A stretch of 64,000 nt of DNA from Winogradskyella undariae (GTDB taxonomy: Bacteria; Bacteroidota; Bacteroidia; Flavobacteriales; Flavobacteriaceae). The stretch lies in NCBI RefSeq assembly GCF_013285155.1, contig NZ_JABTEL010000008.1, forward strand, positions 1 through 64,000, written 5' to 3'. Positions 43,298-52,968 of the stretch are shown in pieces (position 1 is the first letter of the stretch; the number at the start of each line of letters is the position of its first letter). The notes under the pieces are model-generated. The model had not been told where the DNA came from. It made no database searches and saw nothing but the letters and a program-made list of their open reading frames with translations. Both the position numbers and the translations under genes were made by a program.

Positions 43298-43385
43298 CGT
43301 AGAATATCAATGTTTGATTTAAATGTTGAATTCATTTTAAAATTAAGTTTCATTAAAAGAGATTCCTATTTATAAGGAACATATT

Positions 43386-44768
43386 ATGGCACAAAAACCA
43401 AGCATCCCAAAAGGTACAAGAGATTTTAACGCAGAAGAAGTTGCAAAGCGTTCTTATATTATGGAGACGATAAAAGCGCAATTTCAGATTTTTGGATTTC
43501 AACCTATTGAAACTCCAAGTTTTGAAAATTCTGATACTTTAATGGGGAAATATGGTGATGAAGGAGATCGCTTGATTTTTAAGATTTTAAATAGTGGAGA
43601 ATTTCTAAAGAAAATTTCAGAAGATGATTACAGTTCTAAATCTGAAAGTAAATTAACGCCTAAGATCTCAGAAAAAGCATTGCGTTACGATCTTACAGTC
43701 CCTTTTGCACGTTATGTTGTACAACACCAAAACGATATAGAGTTTCCGTTTAAGCGTTACCAAATTCAACCCGTTTGGCGTGCAGACCGTCCACAAAAAG
43801 GACGTTTTAGAGAGTTTTTTCAATGTGATGCCGATGTTGTAGGTTCTAAATCTTTATTTCAAGAAGTAGAATTTGTACAGTTATATGATGCTGTTTTTTC
43901 AGCTTTAAAATTAGAAGGTGTTACCATTAAAATAAACAATCGTAAAATCTTATCTGGTATTGCAGAAGTTATTGGAGCACAAGATAAATTAATCGATTTT
44001 ACGGTAGCTTTGGATAAGCTAGATAAAATAGGAGAGGAGAAGGTAAAAGAAGAAATGCGTGGTAAAGGTATTTCTGAAGAAGGCATTGAGAAGCTTCAAC
44101 CTTTATTTACTTTAAAAGGTGATTTTGGTGATCAAATAGAAAGCTTAAAAACTATTTTAAGTACTTCAGAAGTAGGCTTAAAAGGTATTGACGAGCTTGA
44201 ATTTATAAACACAGCGATTTTAACTTTAGAATTAAAAACAGCAAAATTACAATTAGATGTTACTTTAGCGAGAGGTCTAAATTATTATACAGGTGCTATA
44301 TTTGAAGTCTCTGCTCCCGAAGGTGTAAAAATGGGCTCCATTGGTGGAGGTGGTCGCTATGATGACCTTACCGGAATTTTTGGTCTTAAAGACATGAGTG
44401 GCGTTGGGATTAGTTTTGGTTTAGACCGAATTTACTTGGTACTTGAAGAATTAGGATTATTCCCCTCAACGATAGCAGAATCTACAAAAGTGCTCTTTAT
44501 AAATTTTGGTGATAAAGAAGCAATGTATAGTTTAGGTGCTGTAACAAAGTTAAGGCGTGCAAATATTAAAGCTGAACTATTTCCGGATGCAGCTGTTTCT
44601 GGTAAGCAAATGAAAAAGCAAATGAATTACGCAAACCGTCGTAATATTCCATTTGTAGTGATTATGGGGGACGAGGAATTGAAATCGGAAATCTTCACAT
44701 TAAAAGATATGATTTCCGGAGAGCAGCATAAAGTTGATTTTGAAGCTTTGCTAGCGCTATTAAAATAA
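43386..44768 (+). CDS. hisS: Histidyl-tRNA synthetase
   Basis: A 460-residue class II synthetase that charges tRNA-His. Motif 1 spans FGFQPIETPSFE, motif 2 includes VWRADRPQKGRFREFFQCDAD near 130, the histidine A loop has RGLNYYTGAIFEV near 296, and motif 3 is GVGISFGLDRIY near 340. The C-terminal anticodon domain has ELFPDAAVSGKQMKKQM and ends with DFEALLALL. Terminated by a hairpin at 44768. Confidence 0.96.
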   Translation: MAQKPSIPKGTRDFNAEEVAKRSYIMETIKAQFQIFGFQPIETPSFENSDTLMGKYGDEGDRLIFKILNSGEFLKKISEDDYSSKSESKLTPKISEKALRYDLTVPFARYVVQHQNDIEFPFKRYQIQPVWRADRPQKGRFREFFQCDADVVGSKSLFQEVEFVQLYDAVFSALKLEGVTIKINNRKILSGIAEVIGAQDKLIDFTVALDKLDKIGEEKVKEEMRGKGISEEGIEKLQPLFTLKGDFGDQIESLKTILSTSEVGLKGIDELEFINTAILTLELKTAKLQLDVTLARGLNYYTGAIFEVSAPEGVKMGSIGGGGRYDDLTGIFGLKDMSGVGISFGLDRIYLVLEELGLFPSTIAESTKVLFINFGDKEAMYSLGAVTKLRRANIKAELFPDAAVSGKQMKKQMNYANRRNIPFVVIMGDEELKSEIFTLKDMISGEQHKVDFEALLALLK

Positions 44769-44807
44769 AAAAAAGTCTCAATCCTAAATAAGGGTTGAGA
44801 CTTTTTA
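44768..44807. terminator. Intrinsic terminator between hisS and the barrel gene
   Basis: An A run followed by AGTCTCAATCCT pairs with AGGGTTGAGACT and a T run, with one G-T pair. It serves hisS and possibly the convergent outer-membrane protein gene. Confidence 0.87.
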
Positions 44808-44828
44808 ATTACTGAAACAATTAACCTC

Positions 44829-46064
44829 TTAATTAAATTTTCGTTTTTGAAACCATAAATCAGATAATGATAAATTGATGTTTATGGTATTTACATATTC
44901 TTGAATAAGAATACTTTCTGTCGTTCCTTTTTTACTTAGGGCATAAGATATGTTTAAGAGAGATCTTCTACCAAGAGGTAACCCAATACCTAAAGACCCC
45001 GTGTAAGAATCAATATTTGTACCATCTATTTTAAGATACCCAGAGTTGTAGTTTAAACCCATTCTAAAATCAACACGGTCCCAATATTTATAACTAGTAG
45101 GATCCTTAGCGTAAGATGCACCTAGGCTAAAAATATTTTGATCTGTATAATCTCCTATAGCATCTGACTGATCTGTACTAGACCAAAAATTTATGTTGTA
45201 ATCTGCTGTTAAAAGTAAATTTTTAAATTTGGTACTATAACCAAATCCGATTTTTAAAGGAAGGTAAAAACTATCTATAGACTCGTCTTCTGTTTCTTCA
45301 AGAATACTATAAGCTGCATTTGAATATTTACCAATGACTACATCTTTACTACCTTTTAAAACTGTAGGTAAATCTACAATTAATCCAAAATTATGTTTAT
45401 CTAATAAATTGTATTGTAAACCTAAACCAAGTTGTGCTCCACTATAGTAATTGCTTTCATTAATTTCTAAATAACTATTAGAAGTGATTATAGATTCTGT
45501 TTCATCTATTTTGCCAAATAGATATGATGCTTTTACACCAATATTAAAGTCCTTAAAATAGGTTCGGGCATAGTCTAATCTTATCTCACTCAAACCTCCA
45601 GTACCGATAATATTACTTGTGAATTCCTCTTCACTCCCTTCAATATTATTTTCTAAGCCTGTAAGAGAGTATCCGACAGTGGTAGCAGGTTTTAAAGTTA
45701 ATCCTATACCGTAATTGTTATTACGGTTAAACGCCAATGAGATATTTGTAAAATTATAGGTTGTGTTTTGTTCGTCTAAATCATCAGCTGTTAAGTTAAT
45801 AAATTCAACAGAGCCTCCGAAGTCAAATGTAATTTCATTTTCTTTTAGCGATATAAATGAAGCAGGATTGTAAAGGTTAATTCCGTAATCAGCATCTAAA
45901 GAAATTCCTGTCTTACCAAGACCACTATTTCTTCCTGCATTAGAGTTGTTTTCAACACCTAAGCCAAAAAGAGAATAAGGTGAACCCGTAAGACTGTTAG
46001 TTTGAGAATAGCTATAAACCCCAAACAGCATTGTGAAAATTATTATGTACTTAGACTTATTCAT
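44829..46064 (-). CDS. Outer-membrane beta-barrel protein
   Basis: A 411-residue exported protein (signal NKSKYIIIFTMLFGVYSYSQ) whose start SLTGSPYSLFGLGVENN is typical of flavobacterial barrel proteins near OmpP1/FadL. The mature part contains many amphipathic strands, ending NISLSLSDLWFQKRKFN. Its ATG overlaps the DUF4270 gene by 8 bp, so the two are translationally coupled and probably act together at the outer membrane. The cargo or function is unknown. Confidence 0.8.
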   Translation of the reverse strand: MNKSKYIIIFTMLFGVYSYSQTNSLTGSPYSLFGLGVENNSNAGRNSGLGKTGISLDADYGINLYNPASFISLKENEITFDFGGSVEFINLTADDLDEQNTTYNFTNISLAFNRNNNYGIGLTLKPATTVGYSLTGLENNIEGSEEEFTSNIIGTGGLSEIRLDYARTYFKDFNIGVKASYLFGKIDETESIITSNSYLEINESNYYSGAQLGLGLQYNLLDKHNFGLIVDLPTVLKGSKDVVIGKYSNAAYSILEETEDESIDSFYLPLKIGFGYSTKFKNLLLTADYNINFWSSTDQSDAIGDYTDQNIFSLGASYAKDPTSYKYWDRVDFRMGLNYNSGYLKIDGTNIDSYTGSLGIGLPLGRRSLLNISYALSKKGTTESILIQEYVNTININLSLSDLWFQKRKFN

Positions 46065-47364
46065 ATACTGCATAGGTTATAATTAATTTTGTTTTATAAT
46101 CTGACCGCTGACTGTCATTAAAAATTATTTTATTTACGGTAGAATTATAATTTGCTGGAATTAAAATAAGAGCATCTTCAGTTTCTGGACTCTCAGTTAG
46201 CTTTTGATCTACAAAATCAATAACAGGAACGGTGTAAGTAACGTCATTATATTCAGAATCTTCATTTGTAACTTCTGCAGTAACGACATCAACACTATTA
46301 GAAACTTGACTCGCTAAATCGTTGTTTTGATCTATTGTATAAAGTAACAATGATTGACTTAGAGGTTGAATATCAGAAAGTGAATCAAAATTAGGTTCTA
46401 TATAAAGTACAGCGTCTAAAATTGTTCCTTCGCTACCTATATCATAAATATTTTTAATATTAGGGAACTCTATTCGAGTTACATAACCTGTACCAGCTTG
46501 ATTGTAACTAATATTATTACTTTGTTGAGACGCTAAATTATATTCTTGATCAGTAATCGCTTCAAGAGGTAGGCCACTAACATCACTTTCTATGTGATTA
46601 TAATAAGTGTTTATATTTAAATCATAAGTGTATTCGTCAGTTTCTACTTCATCAGGAATGGTGTAATAAAATCTAAGATAACTAATACCACTAGTTGCAG
46701 AAAAACCAATAACGGAGCTATTGTCATTGTCTCCTGGTCGTATGGTAAGTCCTTGTAATTGTTGGTAAAGAGATTCTTGATCTGTAATGTTATTATCTCT
46801 TATCGCATTAAATATTTCCTCTCCAAAATCATAAGGTAGAGTTATGTAAAGAGAATCTTTATTAGGCGTAGGATAATAGCTTTTACTTATAATTGGTGTT
46901 GATTCATATGCTGTTTCTGTTGTATTATAGTAATAAGGATCATTATCATCAGTATCCATTTTTTCTGTTAGTTTATGGATATTAATAGTAGAGACTTGTG
47001 TCGTGTCATTATAATAATAAGTATCGTAATCAAGATTTATACCTACACTGTCTAAAATAGCATCATTGTCTATGAAATAAGATGATGAACTAAGCTGAAA
47101 ATAAGCTGAAGATTTTACAATCCCCATATCATTATCATTATACTGACCTACTAATAGACGAACATTATCAGAATCTGATGTCGTAATGGAATCAAATTTC
47201 ATTGTAGACAATTGAACCGTAAATGTATCAATAGAGAGAACTCTAATATTGGTGCCAGTGAAGTCTTCTCCTGCTAATAAGCTATCTTCTATGTCTGTAG
47301 AACATGCTACTACCATCGTTAAAACGGTAATTACTGTAAATAATTTTAGAAATGATTTCAACAT
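46057..47364 (-). CDS. DUF4270 family lipoprotein
   Basis: A 435-residue lipoprotein with lipobox MVVAC (Cys21) and the DUF4270 order of segments: DTFTVQLSTMKFDSI, LLVGQYNDNDMGIVKSSAYFQL, a run DTYYYNDTTQVSTINIHKL, and a C-terminal LIPANYNSTVNKIIFND. Such proteins are common on the surface of Bacteroidota, but their function is unknown. The frame is open to 47427, but those 21 codons do not resemble a signal peptide, so 47364 is used. Coupled to the barrel gene downstream. Confidence 0.85.
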   Translation of the reverse strand: MLKSFLKLFTVITVLTMVVACSTDIEDSLLAGEDFTGTNIRVLSIDTFTVQLSTMKFDSITTSDSDNVRLLVGQYNDNDMGIVKSSAYFQLSSSSYFIDNDAILDSVGINLDYDTYYYNDTTQVSTINIHKLTEKMDTDDNDPYYYNTTETAYESTPIISKSYYPTPNKDSLYITLPYDFGEEIFNAIRDNNITDQESLYQQLQGLTIRPGDNDNSSVIGFSATSGISYLRFYYTIPDEVETDEYTYDLNINTYYNHIESDVSGLPLEAITDQEYNLASQQSNNISYNQAGTGYVTRIEFPNIKNIYDIGSEGTILDAVLYIEPNFDSLSDIQPLSQSLLLYTIDQNNDLASQVSNSVDVVTAEVTNEDSEYNDVTYTVPVIDFVDQKLTESPETEDALILIPANYNSTVNKIIFNDSQRSDYKTKLIITYAVYE

Positions 47365-47578
47365 TTGTTTTGTAGAATTTTTACAAAAAAAAGGCCCAAT
47401 TGATCTAATAAAAAGTATAATATACATAGAGCGTATATTTGTCTACAAAAAGGGCTTTTTATACTATAAAAGTTTGTACTTTGTTTTATAGATTAAAAAT
47501 TGGTGTTTGTCTACAAAAAAATAGCTTAGGTATATTTTGTAATTGAAGTATAAGATTGTGGTAGTATTTTAGCAAACA

Positions 47579-47972
47579 ATGAAAAAAAATGTAACACATT
47601 ATTTAATCTTTAATCTCGTTAATATGGTGTCGTTTGGGCAAGTAATGTTCACAACAACAAACCAAGGAGATTTAATATCGTTAGAATTTAGATTTTAAAG
47701 CAAAGCCTAAATCTGTATATGCAAACAATGCTTCTGATTTTAATTTGATAGATGAATCATATAACGATTCTAAACTAGAATTTAAAGCTTTAAAATTAGC
47801 GCTAGATTATAAATTTCAATTTGATTAGAATTGGTCTTCAAATTTTGGTGTAGGCTATTTAACAGCAAGTGAATTAACAATAAGCGAAAATAAAAATACA
47901 ATTTATGACTTTGAAGCTAATAATTCTCTGTCATTAAACATAGGAATCAGTTTAAACATAAATAATAAATAA
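47579..47972 (+). pseudogene. Decayed outer-membrane protein gene
   Basis: A signal-peptide-like start at 47579 (MKKNVTHYLIFNLVNMVSFG, ending with Q) runs to a TAA at 47696. In the next frame, coding-like sequence continues (NLDFKAKPKSVYANNASDFN, then KALKLALDYKFQFD), is cut by a TAG, then resumes (NWSSNFGVGYLTASELTISE) and ends with a stop at 47970, 2 bp before the kelch gene. One frameshift and one nonsense codon are therefore needed to restore the gene. The strand pattern suggests a small beta-barrel. It would be the first gene of the kelch locus. Confidence 0.65.
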
Positions 47973-47973
47973 A

Positions 47974-48978
47974 ATGAGAAAAATGAATAACAAACCAGCC
48001 GTGATAATGCTTTATTTAGGAGCCGTATTGGCACTATTTACGAGTTGTAATAGCGATGATGATGATGATAATTTAGGTAACTGGGTAAAGACATCTACAT
48101 TTAATGAAGAAGCAAGAAGTAGTTCATCTGCCTTTAGTATTGGTAGCATTGGATATATGGGTACTGGATATGACGGTAGTGATTATTACAATGATTTTTG
48201 GGGTTATAACATGGATACAAATTCATGGCAACAATTATCAGATTTCCCAGGTATAGAAAGAAGTTCTGCAACTTCATTTGTAATTGGTAACAACGGTTAT
48301 ATGGGAACTGGTTATGATGGAGATTTAAACGAAGAGTTATCTGATTTTTATAAATACGATGTAAGTTTAAATAGTTGGACACAAATAGCAGATTTTGGTG
48401 GTACAGCGAGATATGGATCTGTTGGTTTTGGATCAGATAGCTATGGTTATGTAGGTACAGGTTACGACGGTAGTGATAAAAAAGATTTTTGGAAATATGA
48501 TCCTACTGCTGATTCTTGGGTAGAAATATCTGGTTTTGGTGGAGATAAGAGAAGAGATGGTGTGACTTTCACAATAGGAAACGAAGTCTATTTAGGAACG
48601 GGAATTAGTAACGGTGTATATGAATTAGATTTCTGGTCTTTTAATTTAGATTCTGAAGTTTGGACGCAACATGATGATATTGATGAAGATGATGATGATT
48701 ACGTTTTTAGATCTAATGCAGTAGCATTCTCTATTGATGGTAAAGGATATATTGCTTGTGGTGACTATTCAGGAAGTATAAGTACAGTTTATCAATATAC
48801 GCCTTCTAATGATAGTTGGGAAGAAAGAACAGCTTTTGAGAATTTTGCAAGAAGAGATGCTGTAGCATTCGGAGATGGATCACGTGCTTTTGTAGCTTTA
48901 GGTAGAAACGGAACTTTGTATCTAGATGATAACATGGAATTTTTCCCTAATGCAGAGCAAGACGACGACGATAATTAA
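47974..48978 (+). CDS. Kelch-repeat lipoprotein
   Basis: A 334-residue lipoprotein: lipobox LFTSC (Cys25) followed by NSDDDDDN, an acidic stretch fitting surface export. Six kelch-like repeats of about 48 residues follow, each with GYMGTGYDGS-like and DFWxYDxxxxxW motifs (for example DFWKYDPTADSWVEISGF), folding into a beta-propeller. It probably binds a ligand outside the cell. It is upstream of DUF4907, a histidine kinase and a LytTR regulator, and could be the sensor or target of that system. The tail again is acidic (EQDDDDN). Confidence 0.9.
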   Translation: MRKMNNKPAVIMLYLGAVLALFTSCNSDDDDDNLGNWVKTSTFNEEARSSSSAFSIGSIGYMGTGYDGSDYYNDFWGYNMDTNSWQQLSDFPGIERSSATSFVIGNNGYMGTGYDGDLNEELSDFYKYDVSLNSWTQIADFGGTARYGSVGFGSDSYGYVGTGYDGSDKKDFWKYDPTADSWVEISGFGGDKRRDGVTFTIGNEVYLGTGISNGVYELDFWSFNLDSEVWTQHDDIDEDDDDYVFRSNAVAFSIDGKGYIACGDYSGSISTVYQYTPSNDSWEERTAFENFARRDAVAFGDGSRAFVALGRNGTLYLDDNMEFFPNAEQDDDDN

Positions 48979-49008
48979 GATATTAAAATTTGTTTAGATT
49001 GATTGATG

Positions 49009-49039
49009 GGTCATCACTGTAGTGATTGACGGTATGACC
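49009..49039 (+). other. Nested hairpin after the kelch gene
   Basis: GGTCAT (49009-49014) and ATGACC (49034-49039) enclose a second hairpin CACT-GT-AGTG (49015-49024). It lies directly before the terminator-like hairpin at 49044. This could be an RNA-processing or attenuation structure; inferred from sequence only. Confidence 0.35.
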
Positions 49040-49043
49040 AAAT

Positions 49044-49095
49044 TTAGAGTCAGGGTAATGTAGGTATCCTTCATTAATCCTGGCTCTTTTTTTTA
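49044..49095 (+). terminator. Intrinsic terminator/attenuator between the kelch and DUF4907 genes
   Basis: AGAGTCAGG (from 49046) and CCTGGCTCT pair (one G-T) around a loop of about 25 bases with a long T run at 49087-49095. It would reduce read-through from the kelch gene into the DUF4907-kinase-regulator genes. Confidence 0.75.
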
Positions 49096-49108
49096 AATTA
49101 AAAAAAAG

Positions 49109-49459
49109 ATGAAAAAATTTTTAAATTATAAAACTGTTTTTTTAGGGATTACAACCCTATTTGTATTGTTTTTTTATATTCAATTTATAGGCAGTGAGAA
49201 TTCTAAAGAAGATCAAAGTTCATTTGCTTTACAAGTCATAGAGCAAGATAGCCTCTGGATTTATGAAGTATATGAAGGAAATAGTTTATTTATTCGACAA
49301 GAATATATTCCAGCTGTAAAAGGAAGACAAGGGTTTCAGTCTAAAGAAGACGCAGAAAAAATTGGTAACCTTGTTATGAGTAAACTTTCTAATAACAAGA
49401 TGCCGATTATTAGTGTAGAAGAGTTAAATGCTAATGCTATAACTTTTAAGAAAATTTAA
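49109..49459 (+). CDS. DUF4907 family membrane-anchored protein
   Basis: A 116-residue protein with one N-terminal membrane helix (about 9-27, TVFLGITTLFVLFFYIQFIG) and a small exported domain of the DUF4907 type: WIYEVYEGNSLFIRQEYIPA, then GRQGFQSKEDAEKIGNLVMS and KLSNNKMPIISVEE. The function is unknown, but the domain is commonly linked to kelch proteins and LytS/LytTR systems. It lies 16 bp before the kinase gene and is probably cotranscribed with it. Confidence 0.85.
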   Translation: MKKFLNYKTVFLGITTLFVLFFYIQFIGSENSKEDQSSFALQVIEQDSLWIYEVYEGNSLFIRQEYIPAVKGRQGFQSKEDAEKIGNLVMSKLSNNKMPIISVEELNANAITFKKI

Positions 49460-49475
49460 TTCTATTTAAGTTTAA

Positions 49476-50510
49476 ATGTTGATAAAACAGATATCTTATA
49501 AAGAGTTAATTGTGCATATCATAATATGGTTATGTATAAGTATATTTCCTCTGCTTACAGCTTATATTGATTTAGGTGAAATTCCTTCAGCGATGTATTT
49601 TAGACAAGTAATACGTCCAATTTTATTTTATGTTAATTACTTATTTTTAGTACCTTATATTTTATTAAAACGTAAATTAGGACTCTACGTTATAGTTTCT
49701 ATTCTCTTCTTATTACTTTACAATTATGTGGGTGAAGAATTAATAGCATCACATTTTGCAAGCCAATTTATAGACATGCCAAAGTCACCAAGTGGTAGAC
49801 CAGGTGGTCCTTTAGTTATAAGACATGCAATCCCATTAGTATTTTCATTTTCCATCTTTCTTTTAGGTGGTATTTTTAGTTTAGTCGTTGATTTTTACAA
49901 AAGAGATCGCGAGTCTAAAGAATTAGAAAATGAACAAAAAGAAATTAAATTACAGTTTTTAAGAAACCAATTAAATCCTCACTTTTTGTTTAATTCACTA
50001 AATAGTATTTACTCTTTAGTACGAAGCAAATCAGATAATGCACCAGAAGCCGTAATTACATTATCAGAATTGATGAGATATATGCTTTATGAGGCTAAAG
50101 ATGAAAAAGTCGCCTTAGAAAAGGAAATGAATTACATACAACATTATATTGCTTTACAACGCTTACGACTTAAAAATACTGAAGCTGTTAAATTGAATAT
50201 AAAAGGAGAGACAAAAAACCTTAAAATCTATCCTTTATTGCTAATTTCATTTATTGAAAATGCTTTTAAATATGGAACAGACTATAAAGGAAATACACAT
50301 ATAGACATTAAAATTGAAGTTGTTGGAAATAAATTTTACTTCCATATCGAAAATATTATAGGGTTATATAAACGTGATGATAAAAACTCTGGTGTTGGAT
50401 TAGAGAATATTAAAAATCAATTTAATTATCTGTACAAAAATAATCATGAGCTAACCATAACGGAAGACAAATCTTATTATAGAGTTCATTTAACTTTAAA
50501 TCTAGAATAA
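49476..50510 (+). CDS. LytS-type sensor histidine kinase (HisKA_5/His_kinase family)
   Basis: A 344-residue inner-membrane kinase with four predicted N-terminal helices (to about residue 140), a short coiled coil and the PF06580-type kinase domain. The phosphoacceptor His169 lies in FLRNQLNPHFLFNSLNSIYS. The ATPase domain has PLLLISFIENAFKYG (N box) and GVGLENIKNQF (G box). No large sensor domain is present, so signals must come through the membrane helices or partners such as DUF4907. Its gene is 2 bp before the response regulator gene. Confidence 0.93.
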   Translation: MLIKQISYKELIVHIIIWLCISIFPLLTAYIDLGEIPSAMYFRQVIRPILFYVNYLFLVPYILLKRKLGLYVIVSILFLLLYNYVGEELIASHFASQFIDMPKSPSGRPGGPLVIRHAIPLVFSFSIFLLGGIFSLVVDFYKRDRESKELENEQKEIKLQFLRNQLNPHFLFNSLNSIYSLVRSKSDNAPEAVITLSELMRYMLYEAKDEKVALEKEMNYIQHYIALQRLRLKNTEAVKLNIKGETKNLKIYPLLLISFIENAFKYGTDYKGNTHIDIKIEVVGNKFYFHIENIIGLYKRDDKNSGVGLENIKNQFNYLYKNNHELTITEDKSYYRVHLTLNLE

Positions 50511-50512
50511 TT

Positions 50513-51241
50513 ATGAAATGTATAATAATAGATGATGAGCCTTTAGCTATAGATATCATAGAATCGTATTGTCAGGCATTAGGTGCAGTAGATGTAATAG
50601 CTACATTTACAAACGCTATAGAAGCTTTAGATTTTATAAATAATAATCCAATAGATTTAGTGTTTTCTGATATTGAAATGCCTAATATTTCTGGTATTGA
50701 GTTAATTAGATCGCTTGAAGGTAAGGTGCCTTATTTTATTTTTACAACAGCTTATCCAGAATATGCATTAGAAGGGTTTGATCTTAATGCTATAGATTAT
50801 TTAGTGAAACCGATTCCGTTTCCTAGGTTTATAAAAGCTGTAAACAGAGTAAAAGAAATGCTAAAATTAATTCATGGTAATACACCTTTTAATGTGTCTT
50901 CAGCAGGTTGTGAAGTTGTAAACCATGAAGATGATTTCATTTTTGTAAAATCGGAATATGAAAATATAAAGATAGATATTAAAAAAATTAAAATAATTCA
51001 AGGTCTAAAAGATTACTTAAAGATTCATTCAGAAGACTCTAAAGCCATTTTAACCTTAATGAGTTTTAAAGAAATACAGTCTAAATTACCCGAAAATACT
51101 TTTATAAGGGTTCACCGTTCTTATATTGTAAATGTGAATAAAATCACATCAATTCAAAAAAATAGAATTATCATTAAAGATGAAAGAATTCCTATCGGTG
51201 AAAGTTATAAATCGTTGGTTTATAGTCGCTTAAATATTTAA
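50513..51241 (+). CDS. LytTR-type response regulator
   Basis: A 242-residue regulator: receiver domain with DDEP at 7-10, phosphoacceptor Asp53 in VFSDIEMPN and Lys near 106 (LVKPIP), and a LytTR domain (about 140-242) with IIQGLKDYLKIHSED and FIRVHRSYIVNVNKI. Partner of the adjacent kinase. It probably controls the kelch locus, but no binding repeat pair could be defined. Its stop codon overlaps by 4 bp with that of the convergent DASS transporter gene. Confidence 0.94.
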   Translation: MKCIIIDDEPLAIDIIESYCQALGAVDVIATFTNAIEALDFINNNPIDLVFSDIEMPNISGIELIRSLEGKVPYFIFTTAYPEYALEGFDLNAIDYLVKPIPFPRFIKAVNRVKEMLKLIHGNTPFNVSSAGCEVVNHEDDFIFVKSEYENIKIDIKKIKIIQGLKDYLKIHSEDSKAILTLMSFKEIQSKLPENTFIRVHRSYIVNVNKITSIQKNRIIIKDERIPIGESYKSLVYSRLNI

Positions 51242-52680
51242 TTTAAATCCCAAATTAGAGGAAGAATAAAGTAAACGACTAGTGTTACGAGTATAATAGA
51301 AATCACATTCATCCAAATACCTTTTTTTACCATATCTTCTATTTTTAAATACCCCGATCCAAAAACTACAGCATTTGGAGGTGTTGCCACGGGCAGCATG
51401 AAAGCACAAGAAGCCGCTAGAGTTGCACTTACAAGTAAAATATAAGGATGTATATTAAGTACTGCTGCTAGAGAAACTAAAACAGGTAAAAGCATTGCTG
51501 TTGTTGCCATATTAGAGGTGATTTCAGTTAAGAAGTTTACTGCAGTAATTAAGATTAAAAGCAATAAAAAGATAGACATCCCTACAAGAGAAGTCATTTG
51601 GTTACCTATCCATTCGGCCAATCCACTAACTTCAAAACCTGAAGCTAATGCCATACCGCCACCAAAAAGTAATAAAATACCCCAAGGTAATTTTACGGCG
51701 TCATTCCAAGTGATTAGAGCTTTGCTTTTTTTAGCATCCGGAATTAAAAATAAAGCGATGGCAGCTATAATCGCAATAATAGTATCATCTATTGCAGGCA
51801 GCCATTTTACTAAAATAAAAGATCTGCAAATCCATGCCAGAGCAGTAATTGAAAATACGGTTAAAATGACTTTTTCTTCATAAGATATTTTACCTAAGGC
51901 TTTTAGTTGCTTATCGATTTCTTGTTCTCCTCCTGGAAATTCTTTTTGTTCAAATTTAAAAGCAAATCGGGTTAAATAAAACCAACAAATAAATAATAAG
52001 ATTACGCTAATAGGAAACCCAAACATAAACCATTGTGCAAACGTAATTTCAGTATGGTAAGTACTTTCTACAACACCTGCCAATACCAAATTAGGAGGCG
52101 TACCAATGAGAGTCGCAATACCACCAATCGAAGAGCTATAAGCAATGGCCAGCATTAGTGCTTTACCAAAAATTAAATTTTCATTAACATTAGTGTTAGG
52201 GTTGTCTTCTAATTGTAATACAATGGCAATACCAACAGGCAGAATCATAACGGCTGTAGCTGTATTCGAAATCCACATGGATAGTAAAGCTGTGGCCATC
52301 ATAAAGCCAAGAATAATTTTATTAATGTTAGTCCCAACAACTTTTATAATATTAAGGGCAATTCGTTTATGAAGGTTCCATTTTTCAATAGTAATAGCAA
52401 TAATAAATCCACCAAGGAATAGAAAAATATATTTATGACCATAAGAAGCCGTAGTATCTCCTAGAGAAAGTCCACCAGATAGAGGAAACAGGATAATGGG
52501 TAGTAAAGCGGTTACTGGGATGGCAATAGCCTCTGTAATCCACCAAACAGCAACCCATGCTGTAGAGGCTAAAATAGCATTAGCAGAATCGTCTAAACCT
52601 TCAGGGTGAAAGAAAAAGTTGACAAGTATAAATAACAAAGGTCCTAAAAAGAGACCAATTTTCTTTTTTGTAGTTTTCAT
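51238..52680 (-). CDS. SLC13/DASS family sodium-coupled anion transporter
   Basis: A 480-residue polytopic transporter. The two diagnostic motifs are present: MWISNTATAVMILPV near 135 (SNT) and EITSNMATTAMLLPV near 392, each opposite a re-entrant loop with GTPPNLVLAG and TPPNAVVFGSG. The family imports dicarboxylates, sulfate or phosphate with sodium; this one is close to dicarboxylate carriers, but the substrate is not fixed by sequence. It stands alone; its stop overlaps the LytTR regulator stop. Confidence 0.92.
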   Translation of the reverse strand: MKTTKKKIGLFLGPLLFILVNFFFHPEGLDDSANAILASTAWVAVWWITEAIAIPVTALLPIILFPLSGGLSLGDTTASYGHKYIFLFLGGFIIAITIEKWNLHKRIALNIIKVVGTNINKIILGFMMATALLSMWISNTATAVMILPVGIAIVLQLEDNPNTNVNENLIFGKALMLAIAYSSSIGGIATLIGTPPNLVLAGVVESTYHTEITFAQWFMFGFPISVILLFICWFYLTRFAFKFEQKEFPGGEQEIDKQLKALGKISYEEKVILTVFSITALAWICRSFILVKWLPAIDDTIIAIIAAIALFLIPDAKKSKALITWNDAVKLPWGILLLFGGGMALASGFEVSGLAEWIGNQMTSLVGMSIFLLLLILITAVNFLTEITSNMATTAMLLPVLVSLAAVLNIHPYILLVSATLAASCAFMLPVATPPNAVVFGSGYLKIEDMVKKGIWMNVISIILVTLVVYFILPLIWDLN

Positions 52681-52968
52681 TTTAAAATGAAGCAGAAATT
52701 ATAAAGTGTTGTTATATTCCGTTGAGAATTTTGGATTATGGAAGGTATCATATTTTTATGAATTAACAAATGAAGACATCTAAAAAATCATGAAGAATAT
52801 TTTTAGCTGAAAAGCTATCGTTTTGTTGCTTTAGAGTAAGGTTTACAATGGTTTAATACAAAATCTAAAGCAGAAATTATTCAATATTAAATACATCTAT
52901 AATTATGTTAGTTTTGTACTTTTATCTCTAATTTAGAAGACTTAAAATTTACTTTTTAAAACAGCATT

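Noticed and set aside
43186..43353. 56-codon N-terminal extension of the permease
   Set aside because: It contains the ECF-type promoter, and family members start at MFSLAKENI.
52681..52968. Possible gene relic upstream of pncB
   Set aside because: Short peptide-like stretches appear in one frame, but they are too brief to tell from chance; only a -7 box for pncB is supported.
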